Part shown: piece by piece, positions 33,931 through 42,458 of the stretch
Layout: each line of letters opens with the position of its first letter
How positions within the stretch are numbered: the first letter of the stretch is position 1
Source: an uncultured Pelagibacteraceae bacterium
Lineage (GTDB): Bacteria; Pseudomonadota; Alphaproteobacteria; Pelagibacterales; Pelagibacteraceae
DNA length: 64,000 bases
NCBI GenBank assembly: GCA_902560815.1
Contig: CACENP010000002.1
Location: 41,070 to 105,069, forward strand
Reading direction: 5' to 3'
Notes under the pieces: generated by a model
The model's input: the letters and a program-made list of their open reading frames with translations, nothing else
The model's database searches: none
What the model was told of the DNA's origin: nothing
Made by a program: the position numbers and the translations under genes

Positions 33931-34836
33931 TCAATAATTAGTTGTTTTTCCAAGTCTAGCCGCTCCTCTAACTCCACTTGCATCTCCGTACATGGGTTTA
34001 ACAAATTCTGTATTTATATTCGAAGATCCAGCAAAATTTCCTGTCATATATTTAAGTAAATTCAAATCATTAATTTCATTTGATAGCCCTCCACCAAACA
34101 CTATAACATCAGGGTCAATAGTGTTTATTAATGTAGATAAACTTCTTGAGAGTCTATTATAGAAATTATCTATAAATTTTTGATTTTCATTTTGGTTTTT
34201 AAATATTTCTTCTGATGAAGTTTTTTTTTTAAATTTTTCGAAATATAAGTCTTCTAATCCTTTGCCTGAAACATATTTTTCAATAGAAATATTAGGTACA
34301 AAGACGCTATCTTTCGATAATGGAGAAACTTCATCTTCGATTAATCCAAAATATGGTAAAGGGTTATGGCCCCATTCACCTGCGTTATTATTTGATCCTG
34401 AAATAATTTTTTTATTAATAACTAACCCACCTCCACATCCTGAGCCAAGTATTACACCAAAAACTGTCTTATAATTTTTCGCAGACCCATCAATAGCTTC
34501 GGATAAAGCAAGACAATTTGCATCGTTTTCACAATAAACATTTTTATTAAGTTCTTTAGATATATCTTTTTGTAATGTTCTATTATTTAACCATAAAGTA
34601 TTGTTTGCATTTTTATGTTTACCAGTTGAAGGAATTATTGAGCCTGGATGACATAAACCAACATTTAATTCTTTGTTAAATTTTCTTTCAATCTCTATTA
34701 CTATTTTTTTTATAAGGTTTATTGTCTCATTGTAACTTTGTGGCGTATTCTCTCTTTCTCTTAAATGTTCCTTTCCATCATCAGACAAGACAACACTCTC
34801 TATTTTACTAGCTCCTAAATCTATTCCTATTTGCAT
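33931..34836 (-). CDS. ROK-family sugar kinase lacking the usual zinc cysteines
   Basis: A 301-residue ROK protein. ATP phosphate motif IGIDLGASKIE at the start, sugar motif NDANCLALSE near residue 103, second phosphate motif GVILGSGCGGG near 126, and the catalytic-region GEWGHNPL near 153. The CxCGxxxCxE zinc motif that normally follows is absent: the equivalent segment reads SKDSVFVPNISIEKYVSG. The His in GHN is kept. It may bind metal differently or not at all. It lies one base after the aldolase gene in a sugar-acid cluster and could be a fructokinase- or glucokinase-like enzyme. Confidence 0.85.
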   Translation of the reverse strand: MQIGIDLGASKIESVVLSDDGKEHLRERENTPQSYNETINLIKKIVIEIERKFNKELNVGLCHPGSIIPSTGKHKNANNTLWLNNRTLQKDISKELNKNVYCENDANCLALSEAIDGSAKNYKTVFGVILGSGCGGGLVINKKIISGSNNNAGEWGHNPLPYFGLIEDEVSPLSKDSVFVPNISIEKYVSGKGLEDLYFEKFKKKTSSEEIFKNQNENQKFIDNFYNRLSRSLSTLINTIDPDVIVFGGGLSNEINDLNLLKYMTGNFAGSSNINTEFVKPMYGDASGVRGAARLGKTTNY

Positions 34837-35597
34837 TAATTTTTAATCTTATTTACAATTGATTTAGCTCCATCACTCATAAATATTTTGTCACTACCAA
34901 CTGATACTAGCTGAAATCCAATATCAATCATTTTTTTTGCGTACTCTGGGGTAGCATTATGAATCCCAGCAACTATATTATTTTCTTTTGCATGATTTAG
35001 AATATTTAAAGCTTGTTCATAAGTTGGATGTCCTTCTGGCTTGTCAAAACCAGCTTTTTCTCCGATTGATAAACTTAAATCTGAAGGACCAATATAAACA
35101 CCGTCTAGATCTGGGGTTTTAATTATTTTATCTAATTCATTTAAAGCTTCTTTTGTTTCTATCATTGCAATTTTTAAAATTTCATCATTTGCATGATCTA
35201 CATAATCATTTCCTCCATACATAAAACCTCTCGTAGGACCAAAACTTCTGTAACCTTTTGGTGGGTACATACATGCTTGAACAAACTTTTCCGCTTGATT
35301 TCTATTGCTCACCATTGGACAAATTATCCCATAAGCTCCATAATCAAGAGCTTTCATTATTTGATCTGGTTCATTCCAGTTTAATCGAGCCATTGGAACA
35401 ACCTCAGTTGTTGAGATTGCTTGAAAGATTTGTAAAATATCTGATTGACTAATAGCTCCATGTTGCAAGTCTAAAGTTAAGGAATCCCAACCTTGATGGG
35501 CCATTGCTTCTGCAGAATATGAACTAGGTACTTCTATCCACCCATTGATGGCTGCTTTTCCTTCTTTGAATAATTTTTTAAGCTTATTTTTTCTCAA
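34836..35597 (-). CDS. HpcH/HpaI-family class II aldolase
   Basis: A 253-residue enzyme of the 2-keto-3-deoxy-acid aldolase family. Core motifs are LTLDLQHGAI near residue 40, PMVSNRNQAEKFV near 99, and metal ligands Glu in MIETKEALNEL near 145 and Asp in YIGPSDLSLS near 168. It should cleave 2-keto-3-deoxy acids to pyruvate and an aldehyde. The TTG at 35597 is the only plausible start. The next gene is an aldehyde dehydrogenase that could oxidise the aldehyde product, and the ROK kinase overlaps by one base. Confidence 0.88.
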   Translation of the reverse strand: MRKNKLKKLFKEGKAAINGWIEVPSSYSAEAMAHQGWDSLTLDLQHGAISQSDILQIFQAISTTEVVPMARLNWNEPDQIMKALDYGAYGIICPMVSNRNQAEKFVQACMYPPKGYRSFGPTRGFMYGGNDYVDHANDEILKIAMIETKEALNELDKIIKTPDLDGVYIGPSDLSLSIGEKAGFDKPEGHPTYEQALNILNHAKENNIVAGIHNATPEYAKKMIDIGFQLVSVGSDKIFMSDGAKSIVNKIKN

Positions 35598-35602
35598 TTT
35601 AA

Positions 35603-37045
35603 CTAACCTTTGATACCAAGGTGTGTGTATTTAACATTCAAATAATCCTTAATCGCCATTGAACCACCTTCTCTTCCATATCCGGTTTGTTTTATTCCTC
35701 CAAAGGGTGCTTCTGCTATAGCCACTAGAGGAGTGTTAACCGCAACGGTACCAGTTTCCATTAGTTCTGATGCTCTATGCGCTTGTTCCATTGAGTTTGT
35801 ACATATGTAACTACTAAGACCTAGATCATTATTATTTGCTCTTTCAATTACTTCATCAAATGATTTGAAGGATAACATTGGTACTAGTGGACCAAATGGC
35901 TCCACTTTCATAATTGTAAAATCATCTTTTACATTATCAAAAATTGTTGGTTCATAATAAAAACCTTTGTTAAATCCAGCAGGTCTTTTTCCACCTAATA
36001 AAACTTTTGCTCCTTCTTTTTTTGTTGTCTCAACTAATTCTTCTACTTCGTTTAATCTTTTTTTTGTTGTTAAAGGACCAAGTTGAACACTTGGATCCAT
36101 ACCATCACCTATTTTTAATTTTTTTGTTTTTTCAATAAATAAATTAACAAATTCATCTTTTTTCTTTTCTTGAATATAAAATCTATTTGGTGAAATACAA
36201 ACTTGTCCATTATTTCTATATTTTGCAGAAATTGCCATATCAGTAGCTTTTTGAATGTCTGCGTCGTCAAAAACAATAAATGGAGAATGACCACTAAGTT
36301 CCATTGTAACTCTTTGTACCTTATCAGCTGCTTGTTTAAGAATTAATTTTCCAACCCTTGTTGATCCGGTTACTGAAATTTTTTTAATTATATCTGATGA
36401 AATTAATTGTTGTGCAATACTTGGAGGATCTCCGGATAATAAATTTACTACTCCAGGAGGAACTCCACATTCTCTACATATATCAATAAGTTCCATAACT
36501 GTACCTGGTGTAATAACGTCTGGCTTAACTATTACCGAACATCCTGCTGCTAAAGCTGTTGAAATTTTTCTTGAAGATAAAACTAATGGAAAATTCCAAG
36601 GTGTAAGAGCTGCAACAACTCCTATTGGCTGGTAATAAACATGTACTCTAGTATCTGCAAATCTACTTTCAACTGTTTGTCCATAAATTCTTTTTGTTTC
36701 TTCAGCATTCCATTCAAAAATATCTGCTGCTCCACCAACTTCACCTTTGGCTTCTGTAAATGGTTTACCTACTTCAAGTGTCATCCATTTAGCCAATACA
36801 TCTTGTTTTTCTCTCATCTTGTCTGCTATTTTTCTAATAATGTAAGATCTTTGCCAAGGAGGTGTTTGCTTCCAAACTTCTAAACCTTTTGCAGCAGACT
36901 TTAATGCTTTATCAACATCAGCGGGTGTTGCTTTTGATGCATGACCTATAACTTCTTCATTAGCTGGATTAATAACTTCATATGTTGATTTGTCAGATGA
37001 CTGTTGCCACTTACCATCAATAAATTGTCCAAATTTTTTGTACAT
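35603..37045 (-). CDS. NAD(P)-dependent aldehyde dehydrogenase
   Basis: A 480-residue class I/II ALDH-superfamily enzyme. The catalytic Cys lies in NNGQVCISPNRFY near residue 280, the general base Glu in TMELSGHSPF near 248, and NAD-binding VTGSTRVGK near 225. PAVTPWNFPL-like LTPWNFPLVL lies near 150. I start at the ATG at 37045; a TTG three codons upstream is in frame. Succinate-semialdehyde or glycolaldehyde/lactaldehyde dehydrogenases are the nearest types. It is the first gene of the aldolase-ROK-FAH unit. Confidence 0.9.
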   Translation of the reverse strand: MYKKFGQFIDGKWQQSSDKSTYEVINPANEEVIGHASKATPADVDKALKSAAKGLEVWKQTPPWQRSYIIRKIADKMREKQDVLAKWMTLEVGKPFTEAKGEVGGAADIFEWNAEETKRIYGQTVESRFADTRVHVYYQPIGVVAALTPWNFPLVLSSRKISTALAAGCSVIVKPDVITPGTVMELIDICRECGVPPGVVNLLSGDPPSIAQQLISSDIIKKISVTGSTRVGKLILKQAADKVQRVTMELSGHSPFIVFDDADIQKATDMAISAKYRNNGQVCISPNRFYIQEKKKDEFVNLFIEKTKKLKIGDGMDPSVQLGPLTTKKRLNEVEELVETTKKEGAKVLLGGKRPAGFNKGFYYEPTIFDNVKDDFTIMKVEPFGPLVPMLSFKSFDEVIERANNNDLGLSSYICTNSMEQAHRASELMETGTVAVNTPLVAIAEAPFGGIKQTGYGREGGSMAIKDYLNVKYTHLGIKG

Positions 37046-37149
37046 AAGCTTCAATTTAGCATTACTTTAGATTGTGTCTACTATGCAATTTACTCATTAT
37101 AACATTTTTGTAAAAATGATATTCTAAATATTAAAGAAAGGAGAATATT

Positions 37150-37473
37150 ATGGCTAAATTTTATATAATCGGAAATTATACTGCCCAAGCATTTAAAGGA
37201 TTTATAAAAGATCCCAAGCAAGATAGAGCTGCTGCTGCAAATGCATTGGCAACAGCATTAGATGCTAAAATGGAATCATTTTCGATAACGAGAGGATCAT
37301 ATGATTTTGTTGGATGTGTTAGCGGAAAAGACTTTGAATCAATGGCTGCAGTTAAATTAGCAGTGGAAGCTTCTGGAGCTATTAGCAATTTTACTATATT
37401 AGAAGAAATGGATATGAGTAAAACAGCTGAGATGGCTGGAAAAGCAATGGGTCTTTATAAGCCTGCAGGATAA
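37150..37473 (+). CDS. GYD-domain small protein
   Basis: A 107-residue cytoplasmic protein with the GYD motif region at TRGSYDFVGCVSG near residue 50 and a hydrophobic ferredoxin-like fold; the first strand is FYIIGNYTAQAFKGF. The family has no established function and is often a single-gene unit in marine bacteria. AAAGGAG stands seven bases before the ATG, and a hairpin follows the stop. It is divergent from the aldehyde dehydrogenase gene with a 104-base shared upstream region. Confidence 0.85.
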   Translation: MAKFYIIGNYTAQAFKGFIKDPKQDRAAAANALATALDAKMESFSITRGSYDFVGCVSGKDFESMAAVKLAVEASGAISNFTILEEMDMSKTAEMAGKAMGLYKPAG

Positions 37474-37485
37474 ATTTTTAGAAAT

Positions 37486-37516
37486 TTAACTTCTAGTCTT
37501 AAGGGCTAGAAGTTAA
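37486..37516. terminator. 11-bp hairpin, bidirectional terminator between convergent genes
   Basis: TTAACTTCTAG (37486-37496) pairs perfectly with CTAGAAGTTAA (37506-37516) around a nine-base loop. The right arm contains the stop codon of the convergent PhyH-like gene (37513-37515). It follows the GYD gene by 12 bases. T-tracts on both sides are weak and interrupted. It most likely separates the two convergent transcripts. Confidence 0.65.
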
Positions 37517-38349
37517 TTAGTTTCATATAAAGTTGGAAACATTTCACCTCCTAGAGGATCGCCATTTTTATATCCAGCGTCTTGCATGGCTTTTCTATAA
37601 TTATAACTAGTCCAATCTCCAATATAACTTATTTTTGCATCTTCTTTTGCTACTCTTAACGTATAACGACTTAATGTTTTGTTTGGTATAGATAAACTAA
37701 GAGCGCCATGAAGTGTTCTCATGTCAAAAATTACACAGTCTCCCAAATCACAATCCCAATTTAAAAATTCATATTTCTCTTTATTTCCTAAAATATCTGG
37801 AGGTGTTTCATATTTTTTTCCATTAATTATGCATTCATCACCTTCAATCTTGTGACCATCTTTAAAAAGAACTCTTAAAAACAATTTATTCCATAGATGT
37901 GATCCTTTTACCCAGGCAACACCCTCATCTTTTTTACTTGGTTGAAGTGGTAGCCAAAGTACGCACATTGTGCCTTCCATATCAAAATAGCTAACATCGT
38001 GATGGAAAGGAGTTTTTGATTTAGATCCACCTTCTCTTAAAAACCAATTATCCATAACAAGATTTATTTTTTTTGCTGACATTAATTCTGATGCTATTTT
38101 TGCATAAGGTGAATTGAATACAAAATCTTTAAATTCAGGTACTAAATGCCAAGTCCAATAATCTTCTAAATAAGCAGGAACACCTTTTTCTAAAGTATGA
38201 GATTTAAATCTGGGACTTGGATTTTTTATATCTTTTTCTATTCCAGTCTGAAGTTTTTTTATCCAACTAGCATCGAATTTTCCTTTCAAAAATATAGCAC
38301 CATCTTTTTTAAACTGATTTATCTCATCATTGGTAAGGATTTTGGTCAT
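37513..38349 (-). CDS. Phytanoyl-CoA dioxygenase family protein
   Basis: A 278-residue Fe(II)/2-oxoglutarate dioxygenase. Iron ligands are visible as HHDVSYFDMEG near residue 117 (HxD) and the distal His in RTLHGAL near 217, with the 2-oxoglutarate Arg in TLSRYTLRVA near 233. N-terminal FKKDGAIFLKG is the usual PhyH opening. Bacterial members hydroxylate diverse small molecules, including ectoine and phosphonates; this substrate is not assigned. It is divergent from moaA. Confidence 0.87.
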   Translation of the reverse strand: MTKILTNDEINQFKKDGAIFLKGKFDASWIKKLQTGIEKDIKNPSPRFKSHTLEKGVPAYLEDYWTWHLVPEFKDFVFNSPYAKIASELMSAKKINLVMDNWFLREGGSKSKTPFHHDVSYFDMEGTMCVLWLPLQPSKKDEGVAWVKGSHLWNKLFLRVLFKDGHKIEGDECIINGKKYETPPDILGNKEKYEFLNWDCDLGDCVIFDMRTLHGALSLSIPNKTLSRYTLRVAKEDAKISYIGDWTSYNYRKAMQDAGYKNGDPLGGEMFPTLYETN

Positions 38350-38399
38350 GATATAATTTAATAATTATGATAACTTAAATTAAAAAAAAATAAATAAAA

Positions 38400-39386
38400 A
38401 TGCTTAAAGATAGTTTTGGTAGAACATTTCCGTATATTAGAATGTCAATTACAGATGTTTGTAATTTTAAATGTGGTTATTGTTTGCCAAATGGCTACCA
38501 AGTCGATAAAAGTGATAATAGAAAATTTCTTCATCTTGATGAAATAAAACGTCTTGCAAAATGCTTCTCTGAATTAGGAGTTAATAAAATAAGAATTACA
38601 GGAGGTGAACCAACTGTAAGAAAAGATTTTTTTGAAATTATTAAAGTTTTAAAAGTAGATTCTGGAATAAAAAAAGTTGTAATTACAACAAATGGCTATC
38701 ATTTAGATAAAAAAGCAAAGCTATTGGTTGATAGTGGTTTAAATGGAATAAATATAAGTATAGATAGTCTTAACCGCGAAACTTTTAAAAATGTTACTGG
38801 ACATGACAGGCTGCCAGAAATTTTAGAAGGAATAAAAAATTTACAAGAATTAGGTTTTGAAAATATTAAAATTAATGCTGTTCTACTAAATGGAATTAAT
38901 TCATCAGAAAAAGACTTTGATACATGGTCAAAATTTATTCAAAGTAACAAAATAGATTTTAGATATATAGAACTAATGCAAACAGGTGATAATTTAGAAT
39001 ATTTTAAAAAATATCATGCCTCATCCAAAGTATTTAAGAATTATTTAAATGAAAATAATTGGATTTATCAAACTTTAGGAAAAGACGCTGGTCCTTCTCT
39101 TAATTATATAAACCCTGAATTTAAAGGTAAATTTGGAATAATTGCTCCTTATTCAAAAGATTTTTGTAAAACTTGTAATCGTTTAAGGATTACTTCCAGA
39201 GGAGATTTGAGACTTTGTTTATTTGGAAATACTGGAATAAGTGTAAGACATTTATTACAAAAAGATAATCAACTTAATGAGTTAAAAGACCTTATATTAA
39301 AACAAATGCAGTTTAAAAAAGAGTCACATTATTTAGAGCTTGGGGACACAGGTTCAACTAAAAATTTATCTAAAACAGGAGGATAG
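38400..39386 (+). CDS. moaA: GTP 3',8-cyclase MoaA
   Basis: A 328-residue radical SAM enzyme that starts molybdenum cofactor synthesis from GTP. The SAM cluster motif is C21, C25, C28 in TDVCNFKCGYCLP; the C-terminal second cluster is CKTCNRLRIT with a third Cys 13 residues on. The protein ends in GG, needed for function. It overlaps no gene but carries AGGAGG near its end as ribosome site for moaC. First gene of moaA-moaC-moaD-moaE. Confidence 0.95.
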   Translation: MLKDSFGRTFPYIRMSITDVCNFKCGYCLPNGYQVDKSDNRKFLHLDEIKRLAKCFSELGVNKIRITGGEPTVRKDFFEIIKVLKVDSGIKKVVITTNGYHLDKKAKLLVDSGLNGINISIDSLNRETFKNVTGHDRLPEILEGIKNLQELGFENIKINAVLLNGINSSEKDFDTWSKFIQSNKIDFRYIELMQTGDNLEYFKKYHASSKVFKNYLNENNWIYQTLGKDAGPSLNYINPEFKGKFGIIAPYSKDFCKTCNRLRITSRGDLRLCLFGNTGISVRHLLQKDNQLNELKDLILKQMQFKKESHYLELGDTGSTKNLSKTGG

Positions 39387-39932
39387 TTGTCGAAATTAAA
39401 AATAGTAAATCAAGACGAATTAAAAGATTGGGCAAAAGAAATTTTTAAAAAAAATTCATTTAATATGGTTGATGTTTCCTCAAAAAAAGAAACATTTAGA
39501 AGAGCTCTTGCATCGGGGAAAATTTATGTTGGGAAAGAAGTTTTTAATATGATTAAAAATAAAGAAATGCCTAAAGGAGATCCTATAACTTTAGCAGAAG
39601 TTTCGGCTGTGTTGGGTGTAAAAAAAACAAGTGAATTAATTCCCTTATGTCACCCCCTTCCAATAGATCACACTGCAACTAAAATTGTTATGCACGAGGA
39701 AGATTCTTCTTTAGAAGTATTTTGTGTTGTTTCGGCAGTTGCAAAAACAGGTGTTGAGATGGAAGCAATTATGGGAGTTAATGCAGCACTGATTACAATT
39801 TACGACCTAAGTAAAATTGTAAATCCACATCTAAAAATTGATAATGTTAAATTGTTAATTAAAGAAGGTGGCAAAAGTGGATTATGGACAAATCCAGATG
39901 GACTTCCTAAATTTTTAGAAAATATTTTTTAA
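39387..39932 (+). CDS. moaC: Cyclic pyranopterin monophosphate synthase MoaC
   Basis: A 181-residue enzyme that turns the MoaA product into cyclic pyranopterin monophosphate. Motifs: FNMVDVSSKKET near residue 25, IPLCHPLPID near 87 and GVEMEAIMGV near 120, which includes the catalytic region. The start is a TTG at 39387, directly after the moaA stop and preceded by AGGAGG. About 20 residues precede the usual N-terminus, which is a mild extension. Confidence 0.94.
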   Translation: MSKLKIVNQDELKDWAKEIFKKNSFNMVDVSSKKETFRRALASGKIYVGKEVFNMIKNKEMPKGDPITLAEVSAVLGVKKTSELIPLCHPLPIDHTATKIVMHEEDSSLEVFCVVSAVAKTGVEMEAIMGVNAALITIYDLSKIVNPHLKIDNVKLLIKEGGKSGLWTNPDGLPKFLENIF

Positions 39933-39934
39933 TT

Positions 39935-40204
39935 ATGAAAGTTAAACTTGAGCTTTTTGGAGCAAGTAGAGATTTAAGTGATAAAGATTTTTTAGAATTT
40001 AATATTGAAAAAAAGATTTCAATTAAAGATTTAAAGAAAAAAATTATTAATTATGTTGATGAAAAGTTTAAAGGAAATGAAAATTATAAAAAATTAATTG
40101 AAACCTCTGCTTTCTGTTCAGAAGATAATAATATTATTTCCGAAAATTATAAAATTACAAAAGATCAAAAAATTGGAATTATTCCCCCTATTGGAGGTGG
40201 TTAA
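39935..40204 (+). CDS. moaD: Molybdopterin synthase small subunit MoaD
   Basis: An 89-residue ubiquitin-like sulfur carrier. It ends in PPIGGG, supplying the C-terminal Gly-Gly that is adenylated and thiocarboxylated. The body has the MoaD pattern KLELFGASRDLS and a KDQKIGIIPP turn. It starts two bases after moaC and overlaps moaE by one base, consistent with stoichiometric synthesis. Confidence 0.92.
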   Translation: MKVKLELFGASRDLSDKDFLEFNIEKKISIKDLKKKIINYVDEKFKGNENYKKLIETSAFCSEDNNIISENYKITKDQKIGIIPPIGGG

Positions 40205-40650
40205 TGCTTCATGCAAAAATAATAGATATTAAAAAAGAAAAAATAGAAGTTAATAAAGCTGAAGATTTTATATCTTCATCTAAATTTGGAGCTTCATTAA
40301 TTTTTAAAGGAACTGTTAGAGAGAATAATGATAATAAAAAAGTAACAGGAATTACTTACGATACCCATGATGCAATGGTGATTAAAAGTTTTGAAGAAAT
40401 TTATAATGATGCTGACCAAAAATTAAAAATTAAAGACAAAGCAGTTTACATAGAACATGCAAAAGGATATTTAGGATTAGGAGAAACAAGTATTATTATC
40501 GCGATTGCTTGTCCCCATAGAGCAGAGACATATATTCTTTCTAGATACATAATTGAAGAAATTAAAAAAAGATCTCCAATTTGGAAAAAAGAACATTATG
40601 AAAATGAAGAAAGTGAATGGTTAAAAGGAAATCCTATCCAAGCAAATTAA
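40204..40650 (+). CDS. moaE: Molybdopterin synthase large subunit MoaE
   Basis: A 148-residue catalytic subunit of molybdopterin synthase. Conserved segments: GASLIFKGTVREN near residue 28, YIEHAKGYLGLGE near 82, CPHRAETY near 101, and the catalytic Lys pair in SPIWKKEHYE near 125. Its last 17 bases overlap the tail of the convergent nucleotidyltransferase gene. Completes the MoaA-C-D-E set for molybdopterin. Confidence 0.94.
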   Translation: MLHAKIIDIKKEKIEVNKAEDFISSSKFGASLIFKGTVRENNDNKKVTGITYDTHDAMVIKSFEEIYNDADQKLKIKDKAVYIEHAKGYLGLGETSIIIAIACPHRAETYILSRYIIEEIKKRSPIWKKEHYENEESEWLKGNPIQAN

Positions 40651-41215
40651 AATCTTTTCTTAAATCTAAATCTTTAAAAACTTTTTTACTTAAAACTTTT
40701 ATAAAATTAGTATTATTATTTAATCTTTTGACCATAAACTTGGCCCCGACATCGCCTTTCATTCTTTTAAATTTAGTTAATACAGAGCTATCAAAACCTA
40801 TTGGATTACCAATTTTATTCTTAAATTTTAATGCGTGAACTAAATATCTTTTTTTAGATATTGAATTATAGATTTTATTAATATCTGAAGTCTTTATAAA
40901 TGGCATATCAGACTGAACAATTATAAACCCTTTATCTTTTTTTGAAATTTTTTTTAACCCAGTATTAATCGAAGATGACATTCCTAATCTAAATTTTTTA
41001 TTTAATACAAAAATATTTTTTTTATTCTTTTTAATCACTTTTTTTACTTCTTTATTCTGATAACCAAGAACGATGATAATTTTTTCTACTTTACTCTTAA
41101 GTAATGCTTGTAATGAATGATTAATTAAAGCTTTATTTTTAAATTTTTTAATTAATTTATTTTCACTTTTGAGCCTTTTAGATTTTCCTGCAGCTAATAA
41201 AATAGCTTTAATCAT
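40634..41215 (-). CDS. MobA/MocA-like nucleotidyltransferase (molybdenum cofactor)
   Basis: A 193-residue NTP-transferase. Nucleotide-binding LLAAGKSKRLKSENKL at the start fits the LAAGxSxRxG motif, with a catalytic Asp in IVQSDMPFI near residue 100. Small size and context suggest the MocA/MobA type adding CMP or GMP to molybdopterin. CoxL-type hydroxylases need the cytosine dinucleotide form, so MocA is the likelier role. It is the last gene of the minus-strand cox operon. Confidence 0.8.
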   Translation of the reverse strand: MIKAILLAAGKSKRLKSENKLIKKFKNKALINHSLQALLKSKVEKIIIVLGYQNKEVKKVIKKNKKNIFVLNKKFRLGMSSSINTGLKKISKKDKGFIIVQSDMPFIKTSDINKIYNSISKKRYLVHALKFKNKIGNPIGFDSSVLTKFKRMKGDVGAKFMVKRLNNNTNFIKVLSKKVFKDLDLRKDFNLLG

Positions 41216-41218
41216 TTT

Positions 41219-41638
41219 TTAATCTCCAATTAAATGATGGGATAAAATTCTTGTTTGGTTTTCAAGTCTATGTTCAAACAAATAAAGACCTTGCCAAGTT
41301 CCAAGAATTAATTTTTTATTTTTTAAACTTAAAGTTAATTGATTATTAGTAAGTGTAGATTTTATATGGGCTGGCATATCATCTTTTCCTTCAGTGGTAT
41401 GTTTGTATAATTTTTGATCCATTGGTACTAGTTTATGAAAAAAATTTTTAAGATCATATAATACATCTGGATCAGCATTTTCTTGAATAACTAATGAAGC
41501 GCTTGTATGCAATATATTGATATTTAAAATACCATTTTTAATTTTTTGTTTATTAATCCAATCTAAAGTATTTTCAGTAAAATTATAAAAACCTTGTCCT
41601 TCGGTATTAACTTTTATTTCTTCGAATACTTGTTGCAT
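41219..41638 (-). CDS. YjbQ family protein (UPF0047)
   Basis: A 139-residue protein of the YjbQ/UPF0047 family. LHTSASLVIQENADPDV near residue 45 and HTTEGKDDMPAHIKS near 80 with LGTWQGLYLFEHR near 112 cover the conserved core, including the presumed metal-binding His residues. Some members have thiamine-phosphate synthase activity, but the general function is not settled. Its position inside a molybdoenzyme operon, abutting an XdhC-family gene, is unusual and may hint at a cofactor-related role. Confidence 0.88.
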   Translation of the reverse strand: MQQVFEEIKVNTEGQGFYNFTENTLDWINKQKIKNGILNINILHTSASLVIQENADPDVLYDLKNFFHKLVPMDQKLYKHTTEGKDDMPAHIKSTLTNNQLTLSLKNKKLILGTWQGLYLFEHRLENQTRILSHHLIGD

Positions 41639-42319
41639 TTATTTTTTATAAGTTTCTGATACTAGCTGAGCAATAATAGATAAGGCTATCTCTGGTGCTG
41701 ATCTTCCACCTAGTTTAATACCAATTGGTCCATGTATTGAATTAATTTGTTCATTTTTAAATCCTGCTTCTTTTAATCTTTGACATCTATTTTCATGAGT
41801 TTTCTTGCTACCTAAAGCTCCTATATAATAAAATTTTTTATTAAGAGCATGTTGTAATGCTGGATCATCTATTTTGGGATCGTGAGTTAATGCAATTAGT
41901 GCAGAATTTTCATTTGTTTCTATTTCTTTAAAAGCTTCATCTGGCCATTTATTGATAATTTTCATATCTGGAAATCTTTGTTCCGATGCAAAATAACCTC
42001 GTGGATCTATAATGGAAATTTCAAAGTTCAGGCTTTTTGCAAAATCAACTAGGTATTGAGCTATATGAACTGCACCTACAATAATAACTTTTATAGGTCT
42101 AATATATGTTTCGATAAAAATTTCAGTATTTTCTATTACTCCATTTTTTTTTAATTTATAAAAATTATCAATTTGTTCTTTATGAATTTCAAATTCTTTG
42201 CTTAATGATTTTCCTGGTTCGTATATTTCGCTTAAACCATTTTCAAGATTAGTTACAATTGCAAATTCTATCTTTGAGGCCTTTTTTTTGATTATTTCCT
42301 TAAGTTGAGAGTGTTTCAT
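41639..42319 (-). CDS. XdhC-family maturation factor, Rossmann domain protein
   Basis: A 226-residue protein covering the C-terminal XdhC region. NAD-like fold motif VIIVGAVHIAQYLVDFA near residue 75, ALTHDPKIDDPAL near 142, IGALGSKKTHENR near 165 and GPIGIKLGGRSAPEIALSI near 197 are signatures of this half. XdhC binds molybdenum cofactor and hands it, sulfurated, to xanthine-dehydrogenase-type enzymes. The N-terminal XdhC domain is encoded separately at 42459. It abuts a tiny membrane-protein gene upstream. Confidence 0.88.
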   Translation of the reverse strand: MKHSQLKEIIKKKASKIEFAIVTNLENGLSEIYEPGKSLSKEFEIHKEQIDNFYKLKKNGVIENTEIFIETYIRPIKVIIVGAVHIAQYLVDFAKSLNFEISIIDPRGYFASEQRFPDMKIINKWPDEAFKEIETNENSALIALTHDPKIDDPALQHALNKKFYYIGALGSKKTHENRCQRLKEAGFKNEQINSIHGPIGIKLGGRSAPEIALSIIAQLVSETYKK

Positions 42320-42454
42320 TTAAACAATAAAAAAATGGTAAATTAAAAGTCCAATGATTAAGCCTTTTATAAACGTTATCCAAAGCACAGCATAATCAGA
42401 AATATTAAGATTTTTTTTCCACCAGTCTATATATTTTTTATGAATCTCAATCAT
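42320..42454 (-). CDS. 44-residue single-helix membrane protein in the cox operon
   Basis: An ATG at 42454 opens a frame of 44 codons ending with TAA at 42320, exactly filling the space between the two XdhC-family genes with a 4-base gap on one side and none on the other. The N-terminal 17 residues are charged and aromatic (MIEIHKKYIDWWKKNL), then a single hydrophobic segment from about residue 22 to 44 (VLWITFIKGLIIGLLIYH). Lysines before the helix and few after suggest N-in topology. I know no family for it. Precise packing, same strand and a plausible protein argue that it is a real gene, perhaps docking the molybdoenzyme or its maturation factors at the membrane. Confidence 0.6.
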   Translation of the reverse strand: MIEIHKKYIDWWKKNLNISDYAVLWITFIKGLIIGLLIYHFFIV

Positions 42455-42458
42455 AAAT

